The notes beneath the pieces are model-generated. The model was given only the letters and a program-made list of their open reading frames with translations. It did no database searches and was not told the origin of the DNA. The position numbers were made by a program, and so were the translations under genes. Below are positions 12,340 to 23,713 of a DNA stretch of 64,000 bases, in pieces. The DNA comes from Raphanus sativus. Lineage: Eukaryota; Streptophyta; Magnoliopsida; Brassicales; Brassicaceae. Location: positions 24,282,293 through 24,346,292 of the forward strand of contig NC_079514.1 in the NCBI RefSeq assembly GCF_000801105.2, given 5' to 3'. Position 1 is the stretch's first letter, and each line of letters starts with the position of its first letter.

Positions 12340-14027
12340 CATATGTCAGTCTTAGATGAACATGCACCCTTTGCCCCTCTAGTTTGAATAGCTGGGATCT
12401 TCATCACCCATAGCTTGTCTCAAGACATTCCATGAAAAATAATCACTTTCCCACAAAAAATAATCGTTATCACATGAATCTCCATCCATTCTTCCAATTA
12501 ATCCCTCATTGCTTTCATCAAATTCTTCCCATCAATTTCTTCCAAAAGAGTATGATCTTTGGTGTCTCCTCTCTTGCTTCGACATTGTATAGCTTGGTTA
12601 TACTTCACAAAAACAATTTTGTCCAGTCAATGTTGTGCAAGTCGATTTCTCCTCTTATTGTGAAGTTGTTAGAAATCAAGTTCAACACTTAGAAGTGAAA
12701 GAACCTAAAAATATATAATGAGAGTTATTACGAAGACTTACAAGTAAAAACACACATAATTTCCTTTCGCAGCCAGTAGCACTACAAGTCATATTAAGGA
12801 TCCTAACAGCCAAGTTCTGAGTTTTTGAGTATTCATAACAAGATCACCACTATTAAAATAAAAAATTTGTTAGTATTTGTTAATTTCAGTAATCTGAAAA
12901 TAGCTCATGTTACATGGTGTTTGATATCTTTTTCCTAATGGTCTGTCATGGCCAAAGATACCAGTATAGTTCTTAAACAAATACAACTTTATTGTTATCT
13001 TGTTTTGCAAATCAGTATCTAGTACCAACCTCTTAATGCAACATATAAACAAATTACCGTTTTAATATTTTATATCTAACCTGTTAATGCAGTACATAAA
13101 CAAAACATAAACCAACTTGTTAATGCAATTGTACATTCCCCTTCCACTTCAGTGCAACGTACAAAATCATAATATATGTAATGAATCGAATGGTTTAGGA
13201 AATACCCAGAAGCATGCAAAGGATGGTGAAGCTAACACTCCCACCTTTTGTCAATGACCTCAGACTTTTTTCGTATTTCTCTTTCTACCAGTTAAAATTC
13301 TTTGCGACTGTCTCTTTTTACCTATCCATGGCTGCATAAATGTATCCCATAGCTATTTTTTTCTCTCCATCAACCATCCTAAGTATTTTTACAGGAGGAT
13401 TTTTCAGCTTCAGATGTCGAACATTCTTCCAAAATCTCTTTGCATAAGATACTATCTAAATTTCCTTGCCCCAGCTTCTTTGGGCCATTTAGACTGGTTT
13501 CATTCACTAGACTTGACAAGATCTTTCAAAGCTTTCTATTGTTTCTGAAACTGAGTCATGGTTATGAAAGAAGTCGCAAACATTTTTATGGCCGGTCGGT
13601 GCATATTTCTTTGCTTTGTGAATTTCATCATAGTTCACAAGAGGGACATGGCTTCAGATATATTCAATCATGAAAATGCACTTTTTCATGGTATTCTTCA
13701 AATCTAGAATTTATCCAATTTACTACAACATTAGATCATTGCAATGTGAAGTACAAAGAGTCCAATAGACTTGCGGGTTGTTTTGGCTTCAAGCAATTTT
13801 CATATATTTAAATAAAAAGTCTTAAAAAGAAGAAACATAAGAGTTGAAAATAACATATTTCTTAAGATAGTGTTTAGCAGCTTTTATGTAGTTCTTTTTA
13901 TTGTATGTGCTAATTTGAATCACATAAGCTTCTCTAATCTCCTCAACCATCTCATCTAGCATCGTAATCAACAACGTCGCCTATTTCACCACTTATGAAA
14001 CATCTTTTGACACCATGAAAACATAAC
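12340..14027 (-). pseudogene. hAT-superfamily (DUF659-type) transposase relic, copy B
   Basis: Read from 14027 down, the minus strand shows in order: a degraded 'EMVEEI...VIQI' block, the 'FWKNV...' region near 13430-13400, the 'YIYAAMDR' class block near 13330, a dimerisation motif LAVRILNMTCSATGCER (about 12820-12765), an apparent intron, and the acidic tail 'DESNEGLIGRMD...' at about 12560-12380. These are recognisable pieces of plant DUF659/hAT transposases. Many stops and frameshifts are present and the N-terminal zinc-finger region is missing, so it is dead as a gene. From 12847 to 14027 it is mirrored by copy C across a 27-nt centre. Confidence 0.68.
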
Positions 14028-15185
14028 CTTTAGGGGAACTAACAACTAGATGAAGTTATGTTTTCATGAAGTTGAAAGATGTTTCGGAAAGTGGTGAAAA
14101 ATGTGACATTGTTGTTTAAGATTCTGATGAGATGGTTAAAGAGATTGAAGAAGCTTGTGTAGTTCAAGTTATCACATACAAGGCAAAGAACTACATAAAA
14201 GCTTGTAACTATCTTAGAAAATATTTTATTATTAATTCTTATGTTTCTTCTTCTTAGCACTTTTATATTTAAATTCAGGAAAATTGGTTGAAGAGAAAAG
14301 ACCACTCCTTGTATTGCACATTGCATTGATCTAATGTTGGAGATATTGGAGAAATTCCAGCTTTGAAGAATGCCATAAAAAAGTGCATGTTCATGAATAG
14401 ATATATCTACAGTCATGTCCTTATTAAAAACATGATGAGGAAATTCACAAAAAATAAATCTGCATAGACCGGCTATAACAAGGTTTGAGACTTCTTTCAT
14501 AAACATGACCCAGTTTCAAAAACAGAAAAAGGCATTTAAAAGATCTGGTCAATTCCAGAGAATGAAATGAGTCTAAATTTTCCAAAGAAGCCAGGACAAA
14601 GAAAATTAAACAATATTGAGTCTAAATTTTCCAAAGAAGCCAGGACAAAGAAAATTAAACAATAACTTATGCAGAGAAATTTTGGAAGAATGTTCGACAT
14701 GCTCTAAAGTATTTAGGATGGTTGATAGAGAGAAAAAACAGCTATCATGGATACATTTATGCAGCCATGGATAGGACGAAAGAGACAGTCGCAGAGAATT
14801 TCAACTAGAATAAAAAATGCAAAAAGTCTTCGAAATCATTGACAAAAGGTGAGTGTAAGCTTCACCATCTTAAACCCTTTAATTCATTACAAATATCATC
14901 TTTATGTACGTTGCGCTGAAGTAGAAGGTTGCGCTGAAGTGGAAAGGGGCTTGTACAATAACATGTTAATGCAACAAAAATTAAAGGATAATTTGTTTTT
15001 TGTTGCATTAATAGATTTGTTCTAGATATTGATATGCAAAATAATGTTAGAGTTGTATTTGTTTAAGAACGCTATGAGTAGTTTCATTAGGCAAAGAAAT
15101 TTCAAGCCCCATGCAACACAAACTTGAACTACTTTTAGATTATTTAGCTAAAAAACACTAACAATATTTTTATTTTAATAGAGGT
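12847..15185. repeat. Imperfect inverted duplication of a hAT segment, arms about 1.15 kb
   Basis: The left arm 12847-14027 and right arm 14055-15185 are reverse complements with indels. The innermost arms are an exact 14-mer, CATGAAAACATAAC at 14014-14027 against its complement at 14055-14068, separated by 27 nt. The outermost matched block reads ACTATTAAAATAAAAA near 12849 and its complement near 15165-15183. Intermediate matches include the block at 13405-13540 against 14530-14690 and the block at 13320-13380 against 14700-14790. A transcript through it would fold into a kilobase-scale hairpin. Confidence 0.8.
14055..15185 (+). pseudogene. hAT transposase partial copy C (inverted relative to B)
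   Basis: The plus strand encodes the same transposase section as copy B. CIAHCIDLMLE (about 14313-14345) matches the hAT 'TPCAAHCLDLILED' block, followed by 'IPALKNAIKKC', and YIYAAMDR lies near 14755-14780. A 48-bp tandem duplication is visible at 14569-14664. The copy lacks the C-terminal tail found to the left of arm B, so the duplication covers only the middle of the gene. Stops and frame changes prevent translation. Confidence 0.68.
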
Positions 15186-16225
15186 GGACTTGATGGAAAA
15201 TTGATTTCCATGGCTAAAATTTCACTTGCATAAGATATTGTTTAATTTTCTTTGCCCTGGCTTCTTTGGGAAATTTAGACTCATTTCATTCTCTAGAATT
15301 GACCAGATCTTTTAAAGATATCAATTTTTTAGTTAAATAATCTAAAAGTACAAATCTTCTTGTCTTCTTGTCTTCTCCGCCGTAGAGATGACTTCCATGT
15401 AGATTTAGGGTTCAACAGAGAGAAGCCTTGTTTCTTCGGTGTCTCCTCTGCCCATAGTCTCTAATCTCGTTTTCGTCATATTCCTCTTCGGTCTCACTTA
15501 TGATTCAACAAAGTCCAAGTGTTGTTCCTCTTCGTCGGACGGGTCAAATCAAAATCAAAGTCTTCTTCCATCAATTTCGACGAAATCTCACATTTCTTCA
15601 CACTGGTTATTCGATTAGTTCTATTGATTCTCATCTAACACGAAATCGAAGTGTTCTTCCATTTAATCTAGATTTTTTTTTAAAAAAAACCGGTTTGTCA
15701 TGTTTCTTAAAGTAAATTTGTTTCCCGGGATGGTTAATCATCTTATACACCACAATTAAGTCTTTGCATGTTAATGTTTTTGATTTGTATTTGTAGAAAG
15801 TTGATTAAGGATTTTGGGAAGGGGAAAAAATCGAGACTTCAAATATTGTTAATGTTGTCCGATTGTGGATATTTTCATGTAGCTTTTGTTTTTCGATTAT
15901 AGTGTAGAGTAGTTGTTCTTCGAATTTGTTTGTAATCTTAGATAATTGTGGTCCGATTGGAAAAAGTGTTCTAGAATATGTTCTTTCTTTGTTTGTGCTC
16001 TCATTACAATCGTTTTTCTCTCATTTCACGGTTCTAGACATGCTTGTTGTTGATTGATCGATCGAACAAATTGTTGTTCTTTTGTAAAATTTTAACTAGG
16101 TGGAACACATAGTCTATGATAGGGAGAATGTAAATATAGAACCCGCTTGTTTTTGATCTCATTATTTTTGTGATGATAGTGATACTTTAAGATGTTGAAC
16201 TAACACTTTTTCATGGCTTGTAGAT
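15186..16225. other. Spacer with a further hAT fragment and the region upstream of the DUF1985 gene
   Basis: 15225-15325 repeats 13440-13540 in the orientation of arm B, so a third partial copy abuts the inverted repeat. From 15350 to 16225 the sequence is T-rich without a supported coding frame. The open frame 15500-15715 is low complexity and has no homology that I can recognise. Confidence 0.45.
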
Positions 16226-17578
16226 ATGTCTGAGGAGTTGCAGAAGAGGAGGTGAGGAGCCCCAAGTGACCCAGATCAATAACAACTGCATGATCGACTA
16301 CTTTATCAGAAAGTTCACAAAGTGGCTGCCAAAGGAGTTGGATGTTGTGAAGAAAGATTCTGTTTTTTCTCAGATTTTCAAGCTTCATGATAATGGTCTG
16401 GGTTACTCCGCGATAGTGATACACAGCTTCTTGTGCAGGGAGCTGCTGACTTACAAGATGCACGAGCTTTGGTTTGTCTTTGCGAGGAGACCACTTCGAT
16501 TTTCATTACAAGAGTTCCACGCAGTAACCGGGTTTGAGTGCAATACTAGTATCGCACTTAACGATTTTGAAGATTGAAAATATGATGGTGGTTTCTGGAG
16601 CAAGGTGTTGAGGAGAAAAGATGGAACAATTACACTCTTCAACCTGTGGAATAAGGACAAGGAAGTTGTTAAGAAGTGGGACAATGCATATCGCATACGA
16701 CTGATCTACCTGGCCATCATTCTTTGTGTGTTATTAGCGAGAGATGAGAAGGCCAATATCCCCCTCAAATACATCACGGTGGTCATGGATCTTGAGAAGG
16801 TTCGAAAGTATCCTTGGGAGTTGCTGCGTATGACCTTCTCTGCAATTCAGTAGCCAAAAACCGTGAGAAACTAAAGGACAAGACTACTAGTTATGTGTTA
16901 GATGGATTCTCATACGCCTTGCAAATTTGGGCAATGGAAGTTGTACCAAAGATTGGAAAGCTTTGTGGAAAAAAACTGGACAAAGGTTTTAATAATGGTC
17001 CTAGATGCATAAATTGCATGGGAGCTGCAAAGGTGTCATATGATGATATCATTCGCTTGGAGGAAATTGTTACAGCATATGTAATTATCTATTTTTAAGA
17101 TGCCTTCATCCTGTTTGAAATGAGTTTTTAGATTCTTAAACTTTGGTTTGTCTTTGCGGTGTAGGATGACCTCTATGCATACATCTCATGAAAATGAAAC
17201 TATGATGTAGTCTTAAATCATGCTTTTCAGAGAGTTGATGATGTGGAGGATGATAGAATCAAGGTTCTGATGGAGTTGATAAGGAGAAAGCATAATTGCA
17301 GTGAGCATATTTGGGATGCCGAAGAAACTCCAGAGGATTTTTTAGATCTTGATGCTGAAGCAGCTGTGAATGGTGAAGAACATTTCAATGTTGAAGCAGC
17401 TGAGAGTGATGAAAGTTTTTAGACTCCATAAGGATCAAAGGAGCTAGGCACTACATAAAAAGGGTAAGAAGAGGCTAACGGATCGTGATATGAAAAAAAG
17501 GAAACATAAAGTTGTGTCTAGTAGACCAAAGCAAGCGCCTTTTAGTGAAGACATGAAGGCTTTTGTTACATAGTTGTT
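16226..17578 (+). pseudogene. DUF1985-domain gene remnant (Ulp1/MULE-associated family)
   Basis: The start at 16226 (MSEELQKRR) meets a stop after nine codons. The body then continues in shifted frames at 16266-16577, 16605-16853 and 16814-17098. The central segment has the DUF1985 signature: NCMIDYFIRKF, then HSFLCRELLTYKMHELWFVF and PLRFSLQEFHAVTGFEC. A later acidic/basic tail follows an intron near 17095-17230 ('DVEDDRIKVLMELIRRKHN'), ending at a stop near 17573. In Brassicaceae this domain is widespread in genes carried by MULE-type transposons together with Ulp1-like proteases. At least three disruptions make this copy non-functional. No MULE terminus or Ulp1 domain was found here. Confidence 0.7.
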
Positions 17579-17713
17579 TTAACTCTTCCTGCCCACAATC
17601 AATCTAATCCATCTTTGAGGCGGTGATTCTCACCTATAAAAAGGTCAGGCCTTAACCACTGATCATCTTCTTCATAGTTCATTCCTAATCTCGATAGACA
17701 TTTTTTCAGTGTA

Positions 17714-18120
17714 ATGGAGATTTCATATGTGTTTCTCTCTGAGTAGAAGGATGGCCGTTGTTCTTCCATTGTGGAGGTGGGAAGTCTAAATATAATCTCA
17801 GAATTTTTTTTGATCTTTGAGTATACCTATTTATTTCACTTTTTGGTACATATTTTCAATTCTGTTTGTTGATTATGTTTTCCTATTTACACCATCTGGC
17901 CACTTTCAGACAGCGTCTCAAGGCTGGTTCACTGTTTTGAGGTGATTCGGTGCAACCAGAGCTTCAGGATGACAGACTCTCTTCTAGCGATTCGGTTCAG
18001 CGATTCCACCACCTCCGATGAGTTAACCAGACCGCCTACCCAATTCCTGAGGAACGGTTCAGGTTCCAGAAATTTTGATGCCACGAAGAATATATAGTTC
18101 TCACATGTAAGACGCCAACA
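17714..18120 (+). pseudogene. Helitron RPA1-like (DUF223, OB-fold) fragment
   Basis: ATG 17714 begins 'MEISYVFLSE', stop, 'KDGRCSSIVEV'. This matches the start of the single-strand DNA-binding RPA-like proteins of Brassicaceae Helitrons ('..VFFSELKAGRC..VVEVRLLRFWEA'), with a nonsense codon replacing Leu. After a gap, 17935-18100 encodes 'CFEVIRCNQSF...IRFSDSTTSDELT', the family's OB-fold block. The intervening and following domains are missing. These proteins are thought to bind ssDNA during rolling-circle transposition; this fragment cannot. Confidence 0.65.
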
Positions 18121-18318
18121 GAAACTATATTGTGAGTTTCTTCCTTTCTTTTATTGTTCTTCCACATATATGTTCTAACTAATGCCACTCTTGGATAAGA
18201 ACCATACAGTAGGCCCTACAAGGGAGACTAGATGTTCTATGTTTTCCTCTGTTCTTAACAGAAAATGTATTTTTCTATCTATTTGAGTAAATCAAGAATG
18301 GAAGTTTAGTTTTTTTAG

Positions 18319-18800
18319 ATCCCTAAGGAAGCTAGAGAGCTTGAAGAGGAACTCAGACAGACCACTAGGGAGAAGAATGAAGCTGTGCAAGGCCAAGACT
18401 TTGAGAAGGTATTGTCTTCGAGTTTGTCTTACTATCTATAAACCCAAGATTAATCTTTACAATTCCATGAGTTCTTCTCCAACAGGCTGAATCTCAGTAT
18501 GTCCAGAACTAGAGCTTAGGGACGAGATAGCTACTGTTTTAGTCAAAGGCAAAGAATTGAGCAGAGCTGAGACTGATGCTGGACAAACAAGACCTACGGT
18601 CATTGAATCCGACATCCAACTCATCATCTCCACCTAGACAGGAATACCAGTAGAGAAAGTATTGTATGATAAATCTAGCCGTCTTCCCTATATTGAGCAG
18701 AGCCTTCACACAAGTTATTATCCAAGACAAAGCTGTCAGAGATATTATCCGGGCGATCCGACATGCATGTGTTCGGCTTAAGAAAACCTTTCAATCACAA
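18319..18800 (+). pseudogene. Captured fragment of a chloroplast ClpC/HSP93 chaperone gene
   Basis: Exon 18319-18408 encodes [20 protein letters not shown]...QGQDFEK, ending at GT. After a 77-bp intron ending CAACAG, the sequence from 18486 continues with decayed ClpC text: IESDIQLII, TGIPVEKVLYDKSSRL, and a segment like 'AIRRARVGLKNP' near 18750-18795. This corresponds to the ClpC linker between the first and second AAA+ modules, just upstream of the second Walker A. The intron is retained, so the capture was at DNA level. In-frame stops and frameshifts abolish coding. It sits between the RPA fragment and the Helitron 3' end. Confidence 0.78.
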
Positions 18801-20557
18801 CTTTCATTTCGACGTTAGGACTTTTCTTAAAAGTTATGTACTTTATACTGTGTGTAGTGATTCTTTCATGCTGCTTGATCATACATCTAAACATCACACT
18901 GGGTTGTGTTCCACTACAATTGAATACACAATATGAGTGTTAGTAGTTAGTACCTAAACATTACAGACTAAAATATTTTACAGATTTTTTATATAATAGA
19001 TAAACTTACATATTAAATAGCAAATAAATTTACATATGCAAAATAAAATTTGGCTTCAAGATTTTAAAGATTACCGTGTCAATTTTATTGATCATCAAAA
19101 TTTAAAATGTTTAAGTATTCAAAATATTTTTTTGATATATATATCTATTCATCTGGGATGAAAGGTATTTACATTCTCTTCAAATGAATAATTTAAATTC
19201 AATTAGATGATTTAATAAATATAATATACATACAGATCAATAAAAGTTTTATAGGATATTTATGTATGTCTACATATAAATATGTATTAAAATATAAATT
19301 AATGATATTTCAAGCAAAATATTTATAATTAATCAAATAACAATGTAAGTTAACAATATTATTTGAAAAACAAATAAATTCAAGGAATTAAAAGTAAGGA
19401 ACTTCAAAATTTAAAGTTTGGAACTTGCTTTAAAGCATGTAAAACTCATTTTTAAAATTTCAAAATTGCTTTTGGAGATGCTCTTAACACGAAACAATTT
19501 GGTTTGTGTTCGTACTCCATTATATGTTCGCTTCAGTTTGAAATGTATTTTCTTAACAAATTGTACACTCAATGAAGTTCTTGCTTTAGTCGATAATGTT
19601 TGGCAATAAAAATATTTAACAACGTGGAGATTCATTATATTGACACAAAAAATGAAAATAAATAATGTATATAGTAGAAAGTTTATAAATTAATACTCGG
19701 AAAATGAATAAACACAATAATTAATAAATTTTACTGGTCTTGAATTGGACATATGTAAAATATAATTTAATTCGAAAATAATAATAAAATAATTATTATA
19801 TATATAAATTTTATACAAACACAAATAAATCATATTTTAAAAAATGAATTCATATTTCATTTTTTTTTTAATTTTACTATTCTGATGTTTTCATTGAATT
19901 GCAGATAAAATACATTTATACACTATCATCAAATTCAACACACGTTTTATATCAAATAATTTAATGAAGTAGATTAAATTAAACTAATATATAATATCAT
20001 AAGATTATTTTTTTGGACAACAAGAACAACTATCGTAAATAAGCAAAATATATCTAATCACTGATGTCGGGGCCTAAGGAGGTACAAGTGAAACATTGGT
20101 ATGGGGTAAATTTTTGGGTCCCACAACTTAAAAAAACCAATTTTTTTCTTTTCTTTCCAAATCATTTTCTTTGTTTTGATTTTTTTTAAAATTAATATGT
20201 TAGAATTAATTTTTTTAAGTACGGAAAACAATCCTATTAGTTAATGTAACTATAGATGTACAAGAATATATATTTCAGTTGGTTATTTTTGTATAGAATA
20301 TATTTAAATATTATATTAGATAAAATTTTATATGTTTATTTATATATATTATGATATTTAACATATTTTTTTAGTTTCATATTGGACATTCAAAATCTCG
20401 GAACCGGCACGCTAATCACATAAAATCCCTCCTTACCTAAAACGTTTTTAAAATAAAAAAAAATCATTATCATATATATCTCTTGCAAATATAAACCTAA
20501 AACACAAATCACAATCATACATAAAAATAATAACCTAGATCACAAATAAAATATATC
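18801..20557. other. AT-rich 3' part of the Helitron
   Basis: No coding sequence. The sequence around 19380-19490 (AAAATTTAAAGTTTGGAACT...GGAGATGCTCT) resembles a common Brassicaceae short repeat but I could not define its ends. Open frames at 19411-19635 (-) and 19418-19609 (+) overlap each other and lack support. Confidence 0.4.
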
Positions 20558-20583
20558 CCGCCCGTAGGGCGGACCTATCCTAG

Positions 20584-21041
20584 TATATATAAATATAAAG
20601 GATACTTTTTCTCTCCTCGGGGGAATTAGGACAAGTGGCACTTGAAAAAAATCAAAGAAAACCTAATTGTGTTTGGGTTTTGGCTAACACTTACGTATGG
20701 GCTAAAGAATATTAGTTGCGTTTGAGTTTTTGTTTCACACTTCCGTATGGCAATTCAAGCCCATTGTTACATTAGTTTTCTTCTTCTCGCCTTACATATT
20801 CGTGTTTTTTCAGAGGAAAGTTCCAGACAAATTAAGTCGATTGCCTCTTCATAACGTCTCCTCCTTGCATTGATATGTTCTTTACTCACAGCTTCTGCCT
20901 GATTAACCGACTTCTCCCATTCTGCATTATTCAATCTACCTTATTGCATCCCCAGAGTAACTGTTCAAAAGTTCGAGTATACATGCCCCCCTCTTCCAGC
21001 GATGAACAGCATAGTATTTAGATTCAGAAAACGAAATACTA
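20584..21041. other. Spacer between Helitron 3' end and hAT MITE
   Basis: The sequence right after the Helitron (TATATAAATATAAAGGATAC...TCTCTCCTC...GGACAAGTGGCAC) resembles the first 60 bases of the Helitron at 21918 (ATTATATAAAGTAGAG...TCTCTCC...GGACACGTCAC). The upstream Helitron may therefore have inserted into the 5' end of another one. No coding frame seen. Confidence 0.35.
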
Positions 21042-21858
21042 TAGGGCTGGGCACAAAGCGAGTATTTGCAATTTTGCATGTACTTGCGACTTGATTTGCC
21101 TTGTACGAATAATAAAATTTTCGACTTGTACTTGACTTGTTAGAAACGAGTACTTGCTATTTCGAGTACTTGATCAAAAATAAATTACTTGCAAGTTACT
21201 TCCCTTGCTCTATTACTTACTATTCACGAGGACTTGTAAACTATTTATGAGTACGTATGAACTATTTACGAGTTTTTTTAGAATATTTAAAAAATATTTA
21301 CTAAACAATATTCTATTAAAAATAAATATCTAATAGGTATAAAAGTATGTTTTGCCTTTTCTATTTAAAACAACATGTGAATTAACTTAAACGAAATATA
21401 TGTTCATATTTTAGAGAAGACAAATAAAAAATGTATTCTCTAAATAAGTAACAAATAATAACAAGTCATATAACTAAATTTTTTAATACTTATTATTATG
21501 TAATATTTGATTAGATGACGACGAATCTTTTAAACTCAAGATGGATAAGAAATAAGTAACAAGTATAAAAAGAATAATGAGTATTTATGTTTAATCCTAA
21601 TGCAAGTAAAATAAAAGACAAATACGAAGAAATAAATAATAGATCATTTAACAAATAGCAAGTAATGGAGCAAATAACGGGGTGAACAAGTCAAGTACTA
21701 AAAATAATAATGATACTTGATACTTGATTTGGCCTTGTAAGTAATGAAAATTGTGGACTTCTTACTTGCCTTGACAACACCGAATACTTGAATTCTTAAG
21801 GTAAATACGAGTCGAATAGCGAGTTTAAGGGAGTAACGAGTAATGATGCCCAGTCCTA
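21042..21858. mobile_element. Non-autonomous hAT element, 817 bp, TSD AAATACTA
   Basis: 12-bp terminal inverted repeats, TAGGGCTGGGCA at the left and TAGGACTGGGCA (complement of the right end), with one mismatch. They are bounded by a perfect 8-bp duplication AAATACTA at 21034-21041 and 21859-21866. The interior is rich in ACTTG/CAAGT words (for example TACTTG, AAGTA) and AT, with no transposase. The 8-bp TSD and TIR form assign it to hAT. Confidence 0.88.
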
Positions 21859-22312
21859 AAATACTATGAACCAAAAGGAAACATAAATAATTAATTAAGA
21901 GGCGCTTTTTGTGTGCATCTAATTATATAAAGTAGAGTTTGTCTCTCTCCAGGTGAGGACACGTCACTAATTCAGTGCAGGAGAAGGCGACACGTGTCCG
22001 CTTTGTAAAAACGCTACGTTTCATTAAAAGGGTGATTTATAGGGCTTCGGTTTTTCATACGTGATTGGGTTTTTGTGTCTTGGTTAGTGTCTGGCCGAGA
22101 ACAGAGCTTCGTCTTCTCTTTCTTCGTTCGGATGTAACATTGTTAGTTAAAGCTTCGTGATCAATCCCGGCTTTCGCTCCCCCTTTATGTCTTCTTTAAT
22201 GCTTCGTTCGAACTGGAAGTCGGCGATATCTGCATATAAATATGGGTGAGTGATTCTCTCTTCCTCTCATCTCATTTCCCAATTATTAGAGCTCATACTA
22301 AAAGATCGTAAT

Positions 22313-22605
22313 ATGGCTAATTCTCGCGTTTTCTTCTCTGATCTGAAGACCGGCAAGTGCTCCTCCGCCGTAGAGGCCAGACTTTTGAGGTTTTGGGAGG
22401 CAACGTGAAGCGTGGCGGCGAGCTTATGTGGGTCGACATGCTGATGGTGGACGTCAACGTAAGAACCCTTTTTAGATTTTTTAGATTCATATAATTCCAG
22501 CGAGAATCTTACTGACTGTTCATATATCTCACTTGATTCGGTTACTCTATTTGTGTTTGTTGATAATGAGATTTGTGAATTATATTTCAGGCGACGGTCA
22601 TTCAG
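22313..22605 (+). pseudogene. Helitron RPA1-like (DUF223) 5' fragment, frameshifted
   Basis: ATG 22313 starts MANSRVFFSDLKTGKCSS, then VEARLLRFWEA, the conserved beginning of Brassicaceae Helitron RPA-like proteins. Where the family reads FWEARNVKRGGEL, this copy has lost four bases and hits TGA. In the shifted frame RGGELMWVDMLMVDVN follows to a GT donor after 22458. A tiny second exon (22591-22605) lies between a TTTCAG acceptor and a GT. The remaining OB-fold exons are absent, replaced by captured kinase sequence. Confidence 0.78.
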
Positions 22606-22798
22606 GTAACGATAAGTGCTAACCGTTTTATTAGGTTCCGAGATTTCCCGAAAGTTTATGAGATTTTAAATTTCTAAGTGTCTCTCTGCAAAAATGAACT
22701 TTTAACAGTTTATCAATCATGGTTCTGAGAAAAAGAATGAACCTTTTTCAGTTGTCCTGAATTTTAACTTTAGTCAACCTTTTGTGTGTGTTTCTGCA

Positions 22799-23645
22799 GA
22801 TAAGAGCAATGGTCTCTACAACCTTCATCGGCAGCTCATAAGGGAGAAGGAAGGATACTTTGCAAAGCGAACGTGAGGGACTTTACCTTCAACGAACTCA
22901 TACTGCAACCAGAAACTTTATAGAACAAACTATGTTGTCTGACAAGGCGGTTCCTGTTCTGACTATAGAGGATGGATCAATTAGACTACTCTAGATCTAG
23001 CTAAATCTAGCATTGTATTGTAGTTGTTGTCAAGCGTCTTAACCCTGATGGATTTCAAGGTCACCGAGAATGGTTGGTACACACAACATTGTTCTTTTAT
23101 CATGTCACTCCAATCTCAAAGTTTCGTTCTTTCATTCTCTGACCCGTTTGTGTGATTTGTTGTTAGGTCGGACATAGATCAAATACTTGGGACAGTTAAA
23201 TCACCCGAGCTTAGTTAAACTGGTTGGTTATTTCTTGGAAGATCAAACTTCTTTTCTATGATGATATGAATAACGGTAATCTTGAGGATCATCTGGATTA
23301 AGATTTTATTGAAATTATCAGGTGATTGTTTGTTCTTATGCTTCGATGGTGTTGAAGCAGATTATGTGCAGTTTAAGACGCTCTCCTGGACCTTATGGGT
23401 TAAGTTTGCTCTGATGCAGCTAAAGAGCTTGCATTTTTTCATAGCGACCCTGTTAAAGTCATATACCAAGACATCAAGGCTTTGAACATCTTGCTCGACT
23501 CGGTATATACTCTATCCGAAATCTCAGTACCATCTTAGTGGATTTATAATTGTACTGACTTGGTTCTATTTCATAACAACAAGATTACAACGGAAAGCTT
23601 TCAGACTTTGGTTTAGCGAGGGACGGTCCAATGGAAGAAAGAAGG
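22799..23645 (+). pseudogene. Captured BIK1-like receptor-like cytoplasmic kinase fragment
   Basis: Pieces appear in kinase order with introns between them. FTFNEL (about 22880) precedes the kinase domain. [16 protein letters not shown] (about 23030-23078) is a VAIK-type block. A degraded 'YLGQL-HP-LVKLVGY' follows a spliced junction near 23168. [20 protein letters not shown] (about 23435-23505) is the catalytic loop with HRD-equivalent Tyr-Gln-Asp, then DYNGKLSDFGLARDGPM (about 23583-23635) contains the DFG motif. The wording HSDPVKVIY and [12 protein letters not shown] fits BIK1 (botrytis-induced kinase 1) best among PBL kinases that I know. The activation segment end and C-lobe are missing, and several frameshifts and stops occur. 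Confidence 0.78.
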
Positions 23646-23713
23646 TAACAGTTTGTTCTGTTTCTTGCAGCTTATGAGGAGGACTCTTCTGATTTGTTTC
23701 AACTCTTTTACAG

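Larger units (their letters stand above)
17580..20583 (+). mobile_element. Helitron with RPA-like and ClpC fragments (5' end uncertain)
   Basis: The 3' terminus is clear. The hairpin CCGCCC/GGGCGG (20558-20563 and 20567-20572, loop GTA) is followed seven bases later by CTAG (20580-20583) and a T. Upstream on the same strand lies a fragment of the DUF223/RPA1-like gene that plant Helitrons carry (from 17714), then a ClpC fragment with its intron. I could not fix the 5' TC end; it should lie between the end of the DUF1985 remnant and 17714. The start given is a placeholder. Confidence 0.62.
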
